DNA of 64,000 bases. It comes from Hymenobacter sp. APR13 (GTDB lineage: Bacteria > Bacteroidota > Bacteroidia > Cytophagales > Hymenobacteraceae). Below, piece after piece: positions 54,392 to 62,901 of this stretch (the stretch's first letter is position 1; the number at the start of each line of letters is the position of its first letter). Location of the stretch: the NCBI RefSeq assembly GCF_000737515.1, contig NZ_CP006587.1, positions 4,211,001-4,275,000 of the forward strand, in the 5' to 3' direction. The notes below the pieces were generated by a model. It was not told the DNA's origin. It worked only from the letters and a program-made list of their open reading frames with translations, and did not search any database. Position numbers and translations under genes: made by a program.

Positions 54392-54472
54392 TAGTGCGTA
54401 GTGCCTGGTGCTTGGTGCTTAGTAACTGGTCGTTGCACGACCTATGCACTAAGCACCAGGCACCAAGCACTA
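54392..54472. repeat. Palindromic spacer before the HU/SPOR gene (tgcttggtgcttagt word)
   Basis: The left arm (from 54392) and right arm (54446-54472) are complementary words of tagtgcctggtgcttggtg type, about 20 nt apart. The element covers 81 of 91 nt between the barrel gene stop and the HU/SPOR ATG. Same family as 32893-32974. Confidence 0.9.
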
Positions 54473-54475
54473 ATT

Positions 54476-56173
54476 TTAGAAGTCGTAGGTGACACCGGCC
54501 AATACGTTGATTCCCTTCACTGGGTAGTTGAGGAACCGCTCATATTGACGGTTAAGCAGGTTATTGCCTTGAGCAAAGATGCTTAGATTTTCCATAATGC
54601 GGTAATCGGCGCGCAGATTCAGGTCGATGACGGAGTCGGTGGGGCGCACGAATTCGCGGGGCTGCAGGGCGTTGGCGCCGTAGCGGTAGCCCGAGCCGAA
54701 GCTGGAGCTGTAGGTATACAGCTCGGCACCCAGCAGCAGTTTTTCATACACGTTATGCGAGGCAAACAGCACCGACTGGAAGGCCGGCCGGTGGAAGGCC
54801 TCGGCCAGTGTCTTCACGTTGTAGCCGTTGTAGTCGGCCTTGAGGCCGATGCGGGTTTTCTCGGCCGCATTGTAGATGATTTCGCCGTGGATGTTGAGCA
54901 GCTGGGTGGCCTTCTTGTCGTAGACTAGGTCGAACTTGGTGGAGTCGCGGCGGGAGTTGTTGTAGAAGTACAGGTTCCGGTCGTTGCTGAGCGTCACCTT
55001 GGCATTCACCTCCAGCGCCCGGGCCGGCGCGGCCTGGAAGCCGAAATACAGCGTGGGGCCGCGGTGAGTGTCGGCTACGCGCTGGTTGGGGGCCAGCCAG
55101 GGGTTTTCGGTGGTCAGGTCGTACATGCTCACGCGCTGCAACCCGCCGCCCAAACCGGCAAACACCACAAATTTGTCTTCCGTGACGGTATAGCCCACCC
55201 GCACGGCCGGGTACACCTTGAACTGCGACACGTCGCGGATGGTGTCGCCGGTGTAGCCCAGGGTGGCGCCCACGGTCAGAGCCAGGCGGTTCAGGGTGAG
55301 GTTGTAGGCGGGCGTCACCTGCACGAAGGGCCGGCGGTAGCTCAGCGAATCCTTGAAGGAGATGAACGACAGGTCGCCGTTGACGGTCACGCGGCTGGTT
55401 TCCGTGAGAGCGTAGCTAGAGCGCAGCTCGGCGTAGATGTTGTTCTCCTTGGCCTCAAACCGGTCGTTCCAGTGCCGGAAGCCCAGGGCCACGTCGTATT
55501 GGAAGGTGGCGTCGGTGGCGCGGTTGCGGGCGTACACCTTGGCATCGGCCCGGAAGAAGGTTTGCTTGAGGCTGTCGGCCACGGGCAGTACCGGTCGGTC
55601 GCGGTTGTAGCCGTAGAAGTTGTACCGCTCCCGCCCGATGTCCACCTTGGCGCCCAGCGCGGTGCTGCCGCTGTAGGTTTCACCGTGCACGCCCAGGCTG
55701 GTGCGGCTCTGGCCGGAGTTCTGCTTGTCAATCGGGCCGCGGCTCGACGACAGGTGGTTCAGATCGAGCCCGTAGGAGGCCGAGTTGCTGCGCGTGTTGT
55801 GCAGGTGGGCGCGCCCCAGGAAGGTGCCGTAGTTGCCGATGCCGGCCTTGAGGTAGTTGCCGGTTTGCGGGGTCAGCTCCTCCTGCCGGATGGTGAGCAC
55901 CCGCACCGACGGGTTCAGCAGGTCCGACGGCAGCTTGTAGTCGGGGTAGGTGTACGGCACCTGAGCCGCGGTTTTGGCGGGCGGCGCGATGGTGATTTTC
56001 TCGAAGTTGCGGGTGGCTTCGGGCAGCTGGTTGACCCGCTCTTTTACGATTTCGATTTCGGCCTCCTCAATCTTGCCGCGGGGGTTGGGGCGCGTAGTCT
56101 GGGCCTGGGCCACGGCGGGCACGGCGGCCAGCAGGCCGGCCAGCGCCAGCATTTTCGACGGATGAAGCGTCAT
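54476..56173 (-). CDS. TonB-dependent-receptor-like outer-membrane barrel
   Basis: 565 aa with a signal peptide (MLALAGLLAAVPAVAQAQ). After about 70 residues of periplasmic part (KERVNQLPEATRNFEKITIA) the remainder is barrel strands (YLKAGIGNYGTFLGRAHLHN, TSLGVHGETYSGSTALGAKV) ending with the NLLNRQYERFLNYPVKGINV motif typical of the final strands of TonB-dependent receptors. There is no recognisable plug domain, so it is not a classical importer. It sits between the giant TPR gene and the HU/SPOR gene and is likely part of their complex. Confidence 0.8.
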   Translation of the reverse strand: MTLHPSKMLALAGLLAAVPAVAQAQTTRPNPRGKIEEAEIEIVKERVNQLPEATRNFEKITIAPPAKTAAQVPYTYPDYKLPSDLLNPSVRVLTIRQEELTPQTGNYLKAGIGNYGTFLGRAHLHNTRSNSASYGLDLNHLSSSRGPIDKQNSGQSRTSLGVHGETYSGSTALGAKVDIGRERYNFYGYNRDRPVLPVADSLKQTFFRADAKVYARNRATDATFQYDVALGFRHWNDRFEAKENNIYAELRSSYALTETSRVTVNGDLSFISFKDSLSYRRPFVQVTPAYNLTLNRLALTVGATLGYTGDTIRDVSQFKVYPAVRVGYTVTEDKFVVFAGLGGGLQRVSMYDLTTENPWLAPNQRVADTHRGPTLYFGFQAAPARALEVNAKVTLSNDRNLYFYNNSRRDSTKFDLVYDKKATQLLNIHGEIIYNAAEKTRIGLKADYNGYNVKTLAEAFHRPAFQSVLFASHNVYEKLLLGAELYTYSSSFGSGYRYGANALQPREFVRPTDSVIDLNLRADYRIMENLSIFAQGNNLLNRQYERFLNYPVKGINVLAGVTYDF

Positions 56174-56274
56174 AGGTTCGGGAGTGGATTCAGTGCAGGC
56201 TCAGGTTGAGATACACTGCAGCAAGCAATTAATATTCAGACAACTATTTCAGGCAATGCAAGCAGGCTCGGCAC

Positions 56275-59200
56275 CTATTCCTCCTCGCCTACCGGCCCAT
56301 CGGTGCGGTTGCTGATGGTGTCGGTGGGCTGGGTGGTGCTGGGCAGCAGGGAGCTGCGGCCGGCGGTTTTGCCCTTGGGCGTGGCCGGGGCTTTGCTGGT
56401 GCCGGGCTTGGTGGTGGCCGGCTTGGTCGGAGCGGGTTTGGTGCCACCGGCCGGGCTGTCGGAAGGCAGCGCGGCGAGGCGTTTCTTGGCCCCGTCAATC
56501 ACCTCAGCCACCGGAAATTTGTTGTCGATGATGGAATTGAGCGTGGCGCGGGCCTGGAAGTTTTCGCCCTGCGCGGCGTAGATGTCGGAGATGAGCAGGA
56601 AGCCCCGGCCCTGCCACAGCTCGTAGTTGGAGGTGTTGGTTTTGTAGGCGGCGTCGAGGGCTTCGGGGTACTTCTTCTGCTGATACAGGGCATCGGCTAC
56701 CAGGTACTGAGCCTCGGCGCCGTTCTCGTCGGCGGCAGCGGCCGTGGCGGCCGTGTTCAGCTCCGTAATGGCCTGGTCGAAGTTGCCGGCTTTGAGGCTG
56801 GCCTTGCCCAGGTAGAGCAGCGCGGCGTTGGTGGCGGTGGGCGAAGCAGCCTGCGTCTGCAGCTCCTGGGCCACGCGGCGCGTGTTTTCCAGGTCGCCGC
56901 TTTCGTAGTAGCTGCGCATCAGGCCCAGCCCGGCGTTGGCAATTTCGCGCTTGTTCTGCGAAGAGGTGCGCAGCCGCGTGTAGTAGCTGATGGCCTCGGG
57001 GTAGTTCTTGTTCTCGAACTCCAGCTCGGCCACCCGGCCCACGGCGCGGTTCACAAACTCCGACTTGCCTTCCTGCACCACGGCCTTCAGCTTGGGCAGT
57101 GCCTCGGCCTTCTTGCCGGTGCGCAGCAGCGCGTCGGCCAAGAAGTAGCGGCCGTCGGCGGCCAGGGCGTTGTCGGGGTACTGCTTCAGGTACGACTCCA
57201 GGCGCGGAATGGCCTGGGCATACTTCTCGGCCAAATACAGCGACTTGGCGGCCTCAAACTCCACGCTTTCGGTGGCTTTGCTGTCGGGGTTCTGCTGCTT
57301 GAACTGGGCCAGATATTGGTCGAACTCCTCGGTCTTGCCCTGCGCCGACAAACTTTCCTGCAGCGAGTAGATGGCGCTGCTGGCGGCCTTGGTGCGCGGA
57401 TACTGGCTCAGCACTTGCTTGAAGTCGGCGGCGGCCTTGTCGTGCTGCTCCAGGTTGGCGTAGGCCACGCCGCGCTTGTGCAGCGCCTGTGGAATGAGGG
57501 CCGAGTTGGGGCGGTTGGTAATCAGGCGCGAGAAGCCATCCACGGCCTGCTGAAACGAGCCGGCCTCGAAATCCAGCTGGGCCTGCTGGTACACGGCGTC
57601 GTCGGCGTAGCGCGAGGTGGGCGAGGTGCGCAGCAGCGTGCCGAGCGTGCTGGCAGCTTCGTCGCGGCGGCCCAGCAAACCCAGCACCACGCTTTTCTGG
57701 TAGTAGGCGTAGTCCTTGTCGGCGGCGTTGGCCGCAATGACTTTATTGTAAAGCTCCAGCGCCTGGGTGTAGTTTTTGGCTACATAATAGGTGTCGGCCA
57801 GGCGCAGGCTCACGTCGTAGTAGTTAGGGTCGGCGGGCTTGGCCACCGGATCCTGCAGCCAAGCCTGGAACTGCGGCCGGGCCCGGTCGTACTGCTGGGT
57901 GTTGTAATAAGCGTAGCCGAGGCCGTAGCGGGCCTTCTGCTCGAACACCTTCTCGTCGGGCGTGACGCCGCCGGAGCGGGCGGTGCGGGCCGCCGCGGTG
58001 TAGGCCGTAATGGCAGGCTGGTACTGCTGGCCCACGCTGTAGATTTCGCCTTTCAGCACCTGGGCAGCGGCGCGCAGCGCGTCGTCCTGCGGGTATTTCA
58101 GGCTTTTGTCGAGCAGCGGCAGAGCCTCGGTGTAGCGGGCGTTGTTGTAGAGCGTAGCGGCCTGCAGGTAGGATACGCGCTGGTAAGTGGCGTCGAGCTT
58201 GGCGCTCCGGTCGTCAAGGTTGTCGAGGTAGTTGAGGGCCTGGGCGTAGTCCGAGGAGTTCAGGAAACTCTCGCTCAGGATGTCGTCGGCAGCTTCGCGG
58301 TTTTTGGAGCGCGGGTACTTTTTGCCGAAGTCCTTGAGGGCCGCAATCACCTCCGGCGTGTTGCCCAGCTCGTAGTTGATCTGCGCGTACTTGAGGGTGG
58401 CGTTTTCGGTGATGTTCCGGTCAAAGCTGGCTTTGCGGGCTGCGTCAAACGAGTTCAGAGCCAGCTGCTTCTGGCTGGTTTGCAGGTAGCTCAGCCCCAG
58501 GTGATAGGCCGCATTCTGCCCCAGCGAGTCGCGGCGGGCGGCCACACCCTTAAACGAGCCGATAGCGCCTTTGAAGTCGCCCTGCTTGTAGTTGGCGTAC
58601 CCGATTTTGTACTGCACCTCGGGCTCGATCTTCTTGCGGCCGGCGGCGTACTTGTCGAAGTACTCGGCGGCCTGCTTGAAGTCCTGCTTCTGATAGTAGG
58701 CGTCGCCCACCAGCAGCTGAATCTCGTCGGCTGACTGCGGCGGCGGCGTCTGGGCCAGGGCCTTGGTGCCGTAGTCGATGAGGCCGTCGAAGTTGCCTTC
58801 CTTGTAGTAGATCTGGCTCATCACGGCCGGCACCACGGGGCGGTAGGCGTCGTTCTGCTCGGCCACGGCCAAATCCTGGCGGGCCCCGGCGTAGTCGCCG
58901 GCGCGGTAGGCCAGGTAGCCGGCGTAGTAGGAGCTGGCGTAGCGGTACTCGTGGGTGCCCTGCTTGTTGCGGTCGAACTGCAGCTTGGCCTTGTCGAACT
59001 CCTTCTGGGCGAAGTAGCTGTAGCCCAGCTTGAACTCCGACTCGGCGCGCTGCTCAGTGCTCAGGTTGTCGGCGCCCACGCGCTGCAGGTAGTCGATGGC
59101 CTTAACGTAGTCCTTCTTATCGAAGTAGAACTTGCCCAACTCGAAAAACGCCACGGCGGCCTTGGGGTGAGCCGGGTTCTGGCGCGCAAAGGCCAGAATC

Positions 59201-59487
59201 CGGTCCTCGGCGTCGGGGTGGAACAGGTAGAGGCCGGCCACGGCGTAGTAGTACTCGGCGTCGATGGTGCGGCCCTCGGCCAGCTCGCCGGTGCGGCGCT
59301 GGGTCAGCTCTGTGTAGCGCTGGAACGCCTGCTGGGCGGCGCCATACTTGCCACGGTCGAACAGCTCCAGGCCTTCCTGGAAGTGGCGCTCGTCGGAGGC
59401 GAACACCTGGGTTTGCTGGGCTTGGGCGGCCAGCGGCGCCGCGGCGCTGAGGGAAGCGGCCAGCGCAATCCGGGGAAATATCTTCAT
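56275..59487 (-). CDS. Very long secreted TPR protein (1070 aa)
   Basis: Signal peptide (IALAASLSAAAPLAAQAQ), then about 25 tetratricopeptide units covering residues 30-1010: HFQEGLELFDRGKYGAAQQA, AVAFFELGKFYFDKKDYVKA, KLGYSYFAQKEFDKAKLQFD, and so on. A Pro/Thr/Lys-rich, probably disordered tail ends the protein. It is like Bacteroidota proteins with YbgF/CpoB-like TPRs and would act in the periplasm as a scaffold for the barrel, HU/SPOR and ExbB proteins encoded downstream. A TACTTTTG promoter box precedes it. Confidence 0.88.
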   Translation of the reverse strand: MKIFPRIALAASLSAAAPLAAQAQQTQVFASDERHFQEGLELFDRGKYGAAQQAFQRYTELTQRRTGELAEGRTIDAEYYYAVAGLYLFHPDAEDRILAFARQNPAHPKAAVAFFELGKFYFDKKDYVKAIDYLQRVGADNLSTEQRAESEFKLGYSYFAQKEFDKAKLQFDRNKQGTHEYRYASSYYAGYLAYRAGDYAGARQDLAVAEQNDAYRPVVPAVMSQIYYKEGNFDGLIDYGTKALAQTPPPQSADEIQLLVGDAYYQKQDFKQAAEYFDKYAAGRKKIEPEVQYKIGYANYKQGDFKGAIGSFKGVAARRDSLGQNAAYHLGLSYLQTSQKQLALNSFDAARKASFDRNITENATLKYAQINYELGNTPEVIAALKDFGKKYPRSKNREAADDILSESFLNSSDYAQALNYLDNLDDRSAKLDATYQRVSYLQAATLYNNARYTEALPLLDKSLKYPQDDALRAAAQVLKGEIYSVGQQYQPAITAYTAAARTARSGGVTPDEKVFEQKARYGLGYAYYNTQQYDRARPQFQAWLQDPVAKPADPNYYDVSLRLADTYYVAKNYTQALELYNKVIAANAADKDYAYYQKSVVLGLLGRRDEAASTLGTLLRTSPTSRYADDAVYQQAQLDFEAGSFQQAVDGFSRLITNRPNSALIPQALHKRGVAYANLEQHDKAAADFKQVLSQYPRTKAASSAIYSLQESLSAQGKTEEFDQYLAQFKQQNPDSKATESVEFEAAKSLYLAEKYAQAIPRLESYLKQYPDNALAADGRYFLADALLRTGKKAEALPKLKAVVQEGKSEFVNRAVGRVAELEFENKNYPEAISYYTRLRTSSQNKREIANAGLGLMRSYYESGDLENTRRVAQELQTQAASPTATNAALLYLGKASLKAGNFDQAITELNTAATAAAADENGAEAQYLVADALYQQKKYPEALDAAYKTNTSNYELWQGRGFLLISDIYAAQGENFQARATLNSIIDNKFPVAEVIDGAKKRLAALPSDSPAGGTKPAPTKPATTKPGTSKAPATPKGKTAGRSSLLPSTTQPTDTISNRTDGPVGEEE

Positions 59488-59531
59488 TGCTCGGCGTTAC
59501 GGGAAGCGGCCCCACCAGGGCCGGAGTTGGC

Positions 59532-59539
59532 CAAAAGTA
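59532..59539 (-). promoter_or_regulatory. -7 promoter element of the TPR/envelope operon
   Basis: Minus strand TACTTTTG, exact TAnnTTTG, 44 nt before the TPR gene ATG. No strong -33 element at 19-21 nt. Confidence 0.5.
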
Positions 59540-59605
59540 GCGAAAAACGCGCTTGGGTTGCGGCAGAATCGCCTTTTAGCTAGTGGTAACGAGGGATTAG
59601 GTGGG

Positions 59606-59638
59606 TTTGGTGTAGGTGAAAGGCGGCTGTTACCTTCG
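59606..59638 (+). promoter_or_regulatory. Promoter of the 59669 lipoprotein gene
   Basis: TTTG (59606), 21 nt, TACCTTCG (59631), close to the Bacteroidota consensus; the ATG follows 30 nt later. Confidence 0.5.
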
Positions 59639-59668
59639 GAGCACTGTTTTCCCGCCAGCCTCTCCCCT

Positions 59669-60457
59669 ATGCGCCGCCCCTGTTTGCTGCTCCCGTTCCT
59701 GCTGCTGGCCGGCTGCTCGGCCCGCGGCGATTCTGCGGGCAGCTACCCGCAAAACCCGACCATTTCCGATGCCCAAGGCCATCCGCGGGATTCTACCACG
59801 TTCTATTTCCCGGCGGATTCCTCCCGTACCCCAATCGACTCAGCAGACCCTACCCCGCCTCACTCCCTGCGATTTGCCTCGCGCAACCTGTACGCCTTCC
59901 AGGCCCCGGTTCTGGCGAATTATTACAGAGGCACCGACACCTATCGGTTTCTGTGGCTGCGGGCTTTCCACCGCCCCGTTCTGCTGACCCTGGCCCGGCA
60001 GGCAAATGGCCTAACGCTTCGCACGCAGTTTCTGAATAAACCGGCCGGCCTACCCAGGATGGTAGACATCCTGTACATACCACCGGATGCCTCGGCGGCG
60101 CAAGCCAGGAAATTGAAAGCGCAGTTTCGCCAGCGGCAGGCAGCCCCCGCCCTGCAGCGGGAATTGGCCGAAGCCAACCGGCCACCCACGCCGGTTGGTG
60201 CCGAAGAAACCACCCGCTCACTCAGCCAAGAGCAGTGGCAGCGCTTCGAGCAGCTCCTGCTGAAAAGTGAGTTTCGCCAGTTGACTTCCCGCGAAGACCT
60301 CAGCGTCATGGACGGTGCCGACTGGCTGCTGGAAGCCCACCTGGCCGACGGCTACCACTTGGTTTTCCGCCATAGCCCCGACGAGCAGGATGGCTTCCGC
60401 AAAGCCTGCGAGTATCTACTGGACCTCAGTTCGGCCCGCGGCGAGGAGCGGTATTAG
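59669..60457 (+). CDS. Lipoprotein, unknown function
   Basis: 262 aa from the ATG at 59669. Signal MRRPCLLLPFLLLAGC with lipobox LLAGC. A disordered Ser/Pro-rich segment follows, then a mixed domain (FLWLRAFHRPVLLTLARQAN, MVDILYIPPDASAAQARKLK) and a C-terminal domain (WQRFEQLLLKSEFRQLTSRE, WLLEAHLADGYHLVFRHSPD). Its stop codon directly abuts the stop of the convergent gene at 60458. Family not recognised. Confidence 0.7.
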   Translation: MRRPCLLLPFLLLAGCSARGDSAGSYPQNPTISDAQGHPRDSTTFYFPADSSRTPIDSADPTPPHSLRFASRNLYAFQAPVLANYYRGTDTYRFLWLRAFHRPVLLTLARQANGLTLRTQFLNKPAGLPRMVDILYIPPDASAAQARKLKAQFRQRQAAPALQRELAEANRPPTPVGAEETTRSLSQEQWQRFEQLLLKSEFRQLTSREDLSVMDGADWLLEAHLADGYHLVFRHSPDEQDGFRKACEYLLDLSSARGEERY

Positions 60458-60718
60458 CTACTGCCGCTCCAGCGTCACCTCGTCGCGGGTGAAGTCGATG
60501 GCGCGGCGGTCTACCGGGCCGCGGCACTCCAGCACGCGGGGCGGCAGCAGCTTGCCCTTGGGCCCGGTCTGGACCTGGGCCTCGCCCACAATATCGAGCA
60601 CGGCCACGGTTTCGCCGTTCAGGCGCAGTGCCCACTTGCCCGGCTGCACCGGCCCCTCCAAGTGGCCGATCAGAAAGGTTTCTTTGGAGGATACGGGGAT
60701 GATGTCGAGGACTTGCAT
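60458..60718 (-). CDS. Small beta-barrel protein, unknown function
   Basis: 86 aa from the ATG at 60718. The sequence (MQVLDIIPVSSKETFLIGHL, GKWALRLNGETVAVLDIVGE, RRAIDFTRDEVTLERQ) looks like an all-beta OB/translation-factor domain-2-like fold, but I cannot place it in a family. It is convergent with the lipoprotein gene; the two stop codons touch without any gap. Confidence 0.55.
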   Translation of the reverse strand: MQVLDIIPVSSKETFLIGHLEGPVQPGKWALRLNGETVAVLDIVGEAQVQTGPKGKLLPPRVLECRGPVDRRAIDFTRDEVTLERQ

Positions 60719-60749
60719 TGTGTTTGAATACGGAATGAACGGACGGAAA

Positions 60750-60789
60750 AGCACGTCATGCAGAGGCGCAGCCGAAGCATCTCGCGTGC
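60750..60789. repeat. Half copy of a gtcatgcagaggcgcagccgaa repeat
   Basis: Single arm related to the gtcatcctgagcggagcgaa word (27918-28006), with a following gaagcatctcgc tail, in the gap between the small beta gene and the RES gene. No complementary arm. Confidence 0.45.
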
Positions 60790-60838
60790 TGACGTTGGAG
60801 TACTGTGGCAAGGATTTCCAGTTGGCGCACCGATACGC

Positions 60839-60930
60839 AGTAGCGCGAACTTTGTAGTTCGCGCCTTCGCGCCGCTGAAACGAAATCATCCGAATGGCGC
60901 GGGGGCGCGAACTACAAAGTTCGCGCTACT
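60839..60930. repeat. Palindromic repeat, gcgaactttgtagttcgcg family, copy 2
   Basis: Arms of 27 nt are complementary (agtagcgcgaactttgtagt... against ...actacaaagttcgcgctact), separated by about 38 nt. Its sequence is close to copy 1 at 50766 over both arms, including the atccga..gg(c)gcg segment in the middle. Confidence 0.93.
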
Positions 60931-60938
60931 ACTTCCAC

Positions 60939-61400
60939 TCAGCCCACATCCTGCGCCTTGATGCGCGAGTCGAACCGGAATTCCTCCCGGGCCACGATGC
61001 GGATGCGCTTGAAATCGGGGTGGCGGCTGTGCAGGATGTAGTTGAATTCCTGGGGTACGATGGACGAGGGCACGCGCAGCACGGCCGAGCTGCGGCGGCG
61101 GTACCAGGCGTCGCCGAGGGGCTGGCACACGGCGTAGCGACTGGCTTTTTCCCAGTCGGCGGGCAGCTGGGCGGGGCTGATTTCCTCAATGAGCACGTCG
61201 TCGGGCACCTCAATCACCAGCACCCGAAACTGGTCGGTGAGGCCTTCGCCGCTGCGGTGCACCACGTTTTCGAGGCAGGCCAGCGCCCGGGTGGCGGCCG
61301 TGTAAATCACGAACTGGTCCTTGAAATTCCAGCGGGCCCGGTAGCCGGAGGCAAACAGGTCGTCGGCGTACTTGGCCAGGCAGATGCGGTATACCAGCAT
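60939..61400 (-). CDS. RES-family toxin (NAD+ phosphorylase-type)
   Basis: 153 aa. MLVYRICLAKYADDLFASGY with the conserved Tyr/Arg, ARWNFKDQFVIYTAATRALA, LENVVHRSG with Glu, and GDAWYRRRSSAVLRVPSSIV then EFNYILHSRHPDF, the full RES-domain pattern (Arg, Glu and Ser region). RES toxins destroy NAD+ and stop growth unless bound by the Xre antitoxin. Its gene follows the antitoxin by 14 nt in the usual order. Confidence 0.93.
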   Translation of the reverse strand: MLVYRICLAKYADDLFASGYRARWNFKDQFVIYTAATRALACLENVVHRSGEGLTDQFRVLVIEVPDDVLIEEISPAQLPADWEKASRYAVCQPLGDAWYRRRSSAVLRVPSSIVPQEFNYILHSRHPDFKRIRIVAREEFRFDSRIKAQDVG

Positions 61401-61414
61401 GCAGATTTTCCCGG

Positions 61415-61876
61415 TTACGACAAGTCGCCGTAGGCGATGCGCGTGAGCTCCTCGGCTACCAGGTCGATGCCGCCGCTGGTTTCCAGCAGCCGCAGCGGAA
61501 TCTCGCCATCGAGGCCGTGAGCAGGCTTGTCGAGCCAGCGCAGGTAGGCGGCCGCGTTGCCGAACACCTCCAGCCCCAAGTTGTAGAGGCTGATTATTTT
61601 GAGCGTTTTCTCGCTGCTGGCCGCGCTCAGGTTCTTCTTTTCCTGGGAGTAGGTGCGCAGGGTTTTGGTGGATAGCTCGTAAATGGCCTCCAGCTCCTGG
61701 GCCTGCAGCTGGTAGGCCTCGGCCACCTCAAACACCGTGGCCGCGGGCACCCCTTTGCGGGCTTCCATCACCAGGGCGTAGGCATCCTGCCCGGCCCGGC
61801 CCCAGGCGGCCCATTTTTTGCGCAAAGCCGCCGGCATGGGGGCCGTAATCTTGAGTTGATGAGCAGGTGTGGCCAT
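61415..61876 (-). CDS. Xre/MbcA/ParS-family antitoxin (DUF2384)
   Basis: 153 aa. N-terminal HTH-like helices (AAWGRAGQDAYALVMEARKG, FEVAEAYQLQAQELEAIYE), then the toxin-binding C-terminal part (LYNLGLEVFGNAAAYLRWLD, GEIPLRLLETSGGIDLVAEE) typical of the DUF2384/ParS-toxin-binding domain. It neutralises the RES toxin encoded 14 nt downstream and would repress the operon at the palindrome at 61909. Confidence 0.92.
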   Translation of the reverse strand: MATPAHQLKITAPMPAALRKKWAAWGRAGQDAYALVMEARKGVPAATVFEVAEAYQLQAQELEAIYELSTKTLRTYSQEKKNLSAASSEKTLKIISLYNLGLEVFGNAAAYLRWLDKPAHGLDGEIPLRLLETSGGIDLVAEELTRIAYGDLS

Positions 61877-61908
61877 GGGAAAGTTCCGGTTAGCGAGTCG
61901 AACTTAAA

Positions 61909-61939
61909 GAAATTTTTCTGATTAACGAGGAAAAATTTC
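61909..61939 (-). promoter_or_regulatory. Palindromic operator candidate of the RES/Xre pair
   Basis: gaaatttttc (61909-61918), 11 nt, gaaaaatttc (61930-61939): a perfect inverted repeat 32-63 nt upstream of the antitoxin ATG, next to a TAAGTTCG box (61899-61906 on the minus strand) that could be its promoter -7 element. Confidence 0.5.
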
Positions 61940-62062
61940 CTTTGGTTCTCCGGGGCCGTTAGTGCGGGCGCCTTGGGCTTATCAGCGGGTATCGTAGGTC
62001 GCTACATAGACCGGGGCTTCGAACCTGGGACACCCACGCCTCTCAACCAGCCCCACGTCAAG

Positions 62063-62112
62063 CAGAAAAGCCCGCCCGATTTCCCCAATGGGAAGCCGGA
62101 CGGGCTTTTCTG
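62063..62112 (-). terminator. Long hairpin terminator in the azoR-antitoxin gap
   Basis: A 12-bp perfect stem (cagaaaagcccg/cgggcttttctg) with an additional G/C-rich inner region. It lies downstream of azoR and upstream of the antitoxin gene; T-rich runs on both sides allow either direction. Confidence 0.7.
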
Positions 62113-62170
62113 GTAATGAGAGAACCGGCTATGGATCTTCACTAGCGGGTTAAGCTGGAAGCAGCCGAGG

Positions 62171-62266
62171 TAGAGACGCAATATGTTGCGTCTCGTCGTT
62201 GAACGACTTGAAGCGTGAATTTTTAACAACATCAGCAACGACGAGACGCAAGATATTGCGTCTCTA
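62171..62266. repeat. Palindromic repeat, tagagacgcaatat word
   Basis: 31-nt arms at 62171-62201 and 62236-62266 are complementary with one mismatch, 34 nt apart. The arm is itself partly palindromic (gagacgcaatat...ttgcgtctc). It starts 14 nt after the azoR stop, like a 3'-end element. The word is shared in part with the tail of the half repeat at 29955. Confidence 0.92.
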
Positions 62267-62280
62267 CGCCGTTCTGCTGG

Positions 62281-62901
62281 CTACGCGGTAAGTTCGGCCG
62301 ACTCTGGGACGGTCACGCTGTTCAGGGCTTTTTCCAGGGCCGTGTCCTGCACGCCGGGGATGGCCACGCCTTCCACGCGCGCTACCGTAACGTCGGTCAT
62401 GCCGAGGAAGCCGAGGACGGCCTGCAGGTACGGAGCCACAAAGTCGAAGCCGGCAGCCGGGCCTTCCGAGTAGATGCCGCCGCTGGACATGGCCACGTAC
62501 ACTCTCTTGCCGGTTACCAGGCCCTGGGGCGCGTTATCGACGTACTTGAACGTGATGCCGGCGCGGGCAATGTGGTCAATCCAAGCTTTGAGCGTGGACG
62601 GGATACCGAAGTTGTAGAGCGGTGCGCCGATAACAATGATGTCGGCTGCCTGCAGTTCGGTAATGGCGTCGTCGGAGTGGCGGGCGGCTTCTTGCTGCTC
62701 GGGCGTGCGGTTGGCGGGCGGCGTGAAGAAGGACTGCAGCTTGGCTTCTTCCAACTGCGGGAATGGATGCGTGGCCAGGTCGCGGGTGGTTACGGTGCTG
62801 CCGGGATGTGCGGCCTGCAGCTTTTCGATGATGCCGTTGGCCAGTTTGATGCTGAAGGAAGCGCCGCCGCGGGGACTGGAAATGACGTTCAGAATGTTCA
62901 T
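62281..62901 (-). CDS. azoR: FMN-dependent NADH-azoreductase
   Basis: 206 aa flavodoxin-like fold: NVISSPRGGASFSIKLANGI (FMN phosphate loop), the core AADIIVIGAPLYNFGIPSTL, KAWIDHIARAGITFKYVDN, and KRVYVAMSSGGIYSEGPAAG. It reduces azo compounds and quinones with NADH. It is likely controlled by a dedicated repressor: an almost perfect palindrome lies at 63014-63044, upstream. No repressor gene is adjacent within the window. Confidence 0.95.
   Translation of the reverse strand: MNILNVISSPRGGASFSIKLANGIIEKLQAAHPGSTVTTRDLATHPFPQLEEAKLQSFFTPPANRTPEQQEAARHSDDAITELQAADIIVIGAPLYNFGIPSTLKAWIDHIARAGITFKYVDNAPQGLVTGKRVYVAMSSGGIYSEGPAAGFDFVAPYLQAVLGFLGMTDVTVARVEGVAIPGVQDTALEKALNSVTVPESAELTA

Noticed and set aside
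57316..58734. 472-codon plus-strand frame opposite the TPR gene
   Set aside because: Val/Gly/Leu-rich shadow of the repetitive TPR gene without any domain.
62000..62045. tRNA-like fragment on the minus strand (ggttcgaagcc)
   Set aside because: The T-loop-like piece is present, but T-stem pairing is poor (two mismatches) and no acceptor 5' strand or anticodon arm exists. Probably chance, at most a decayed remnant.
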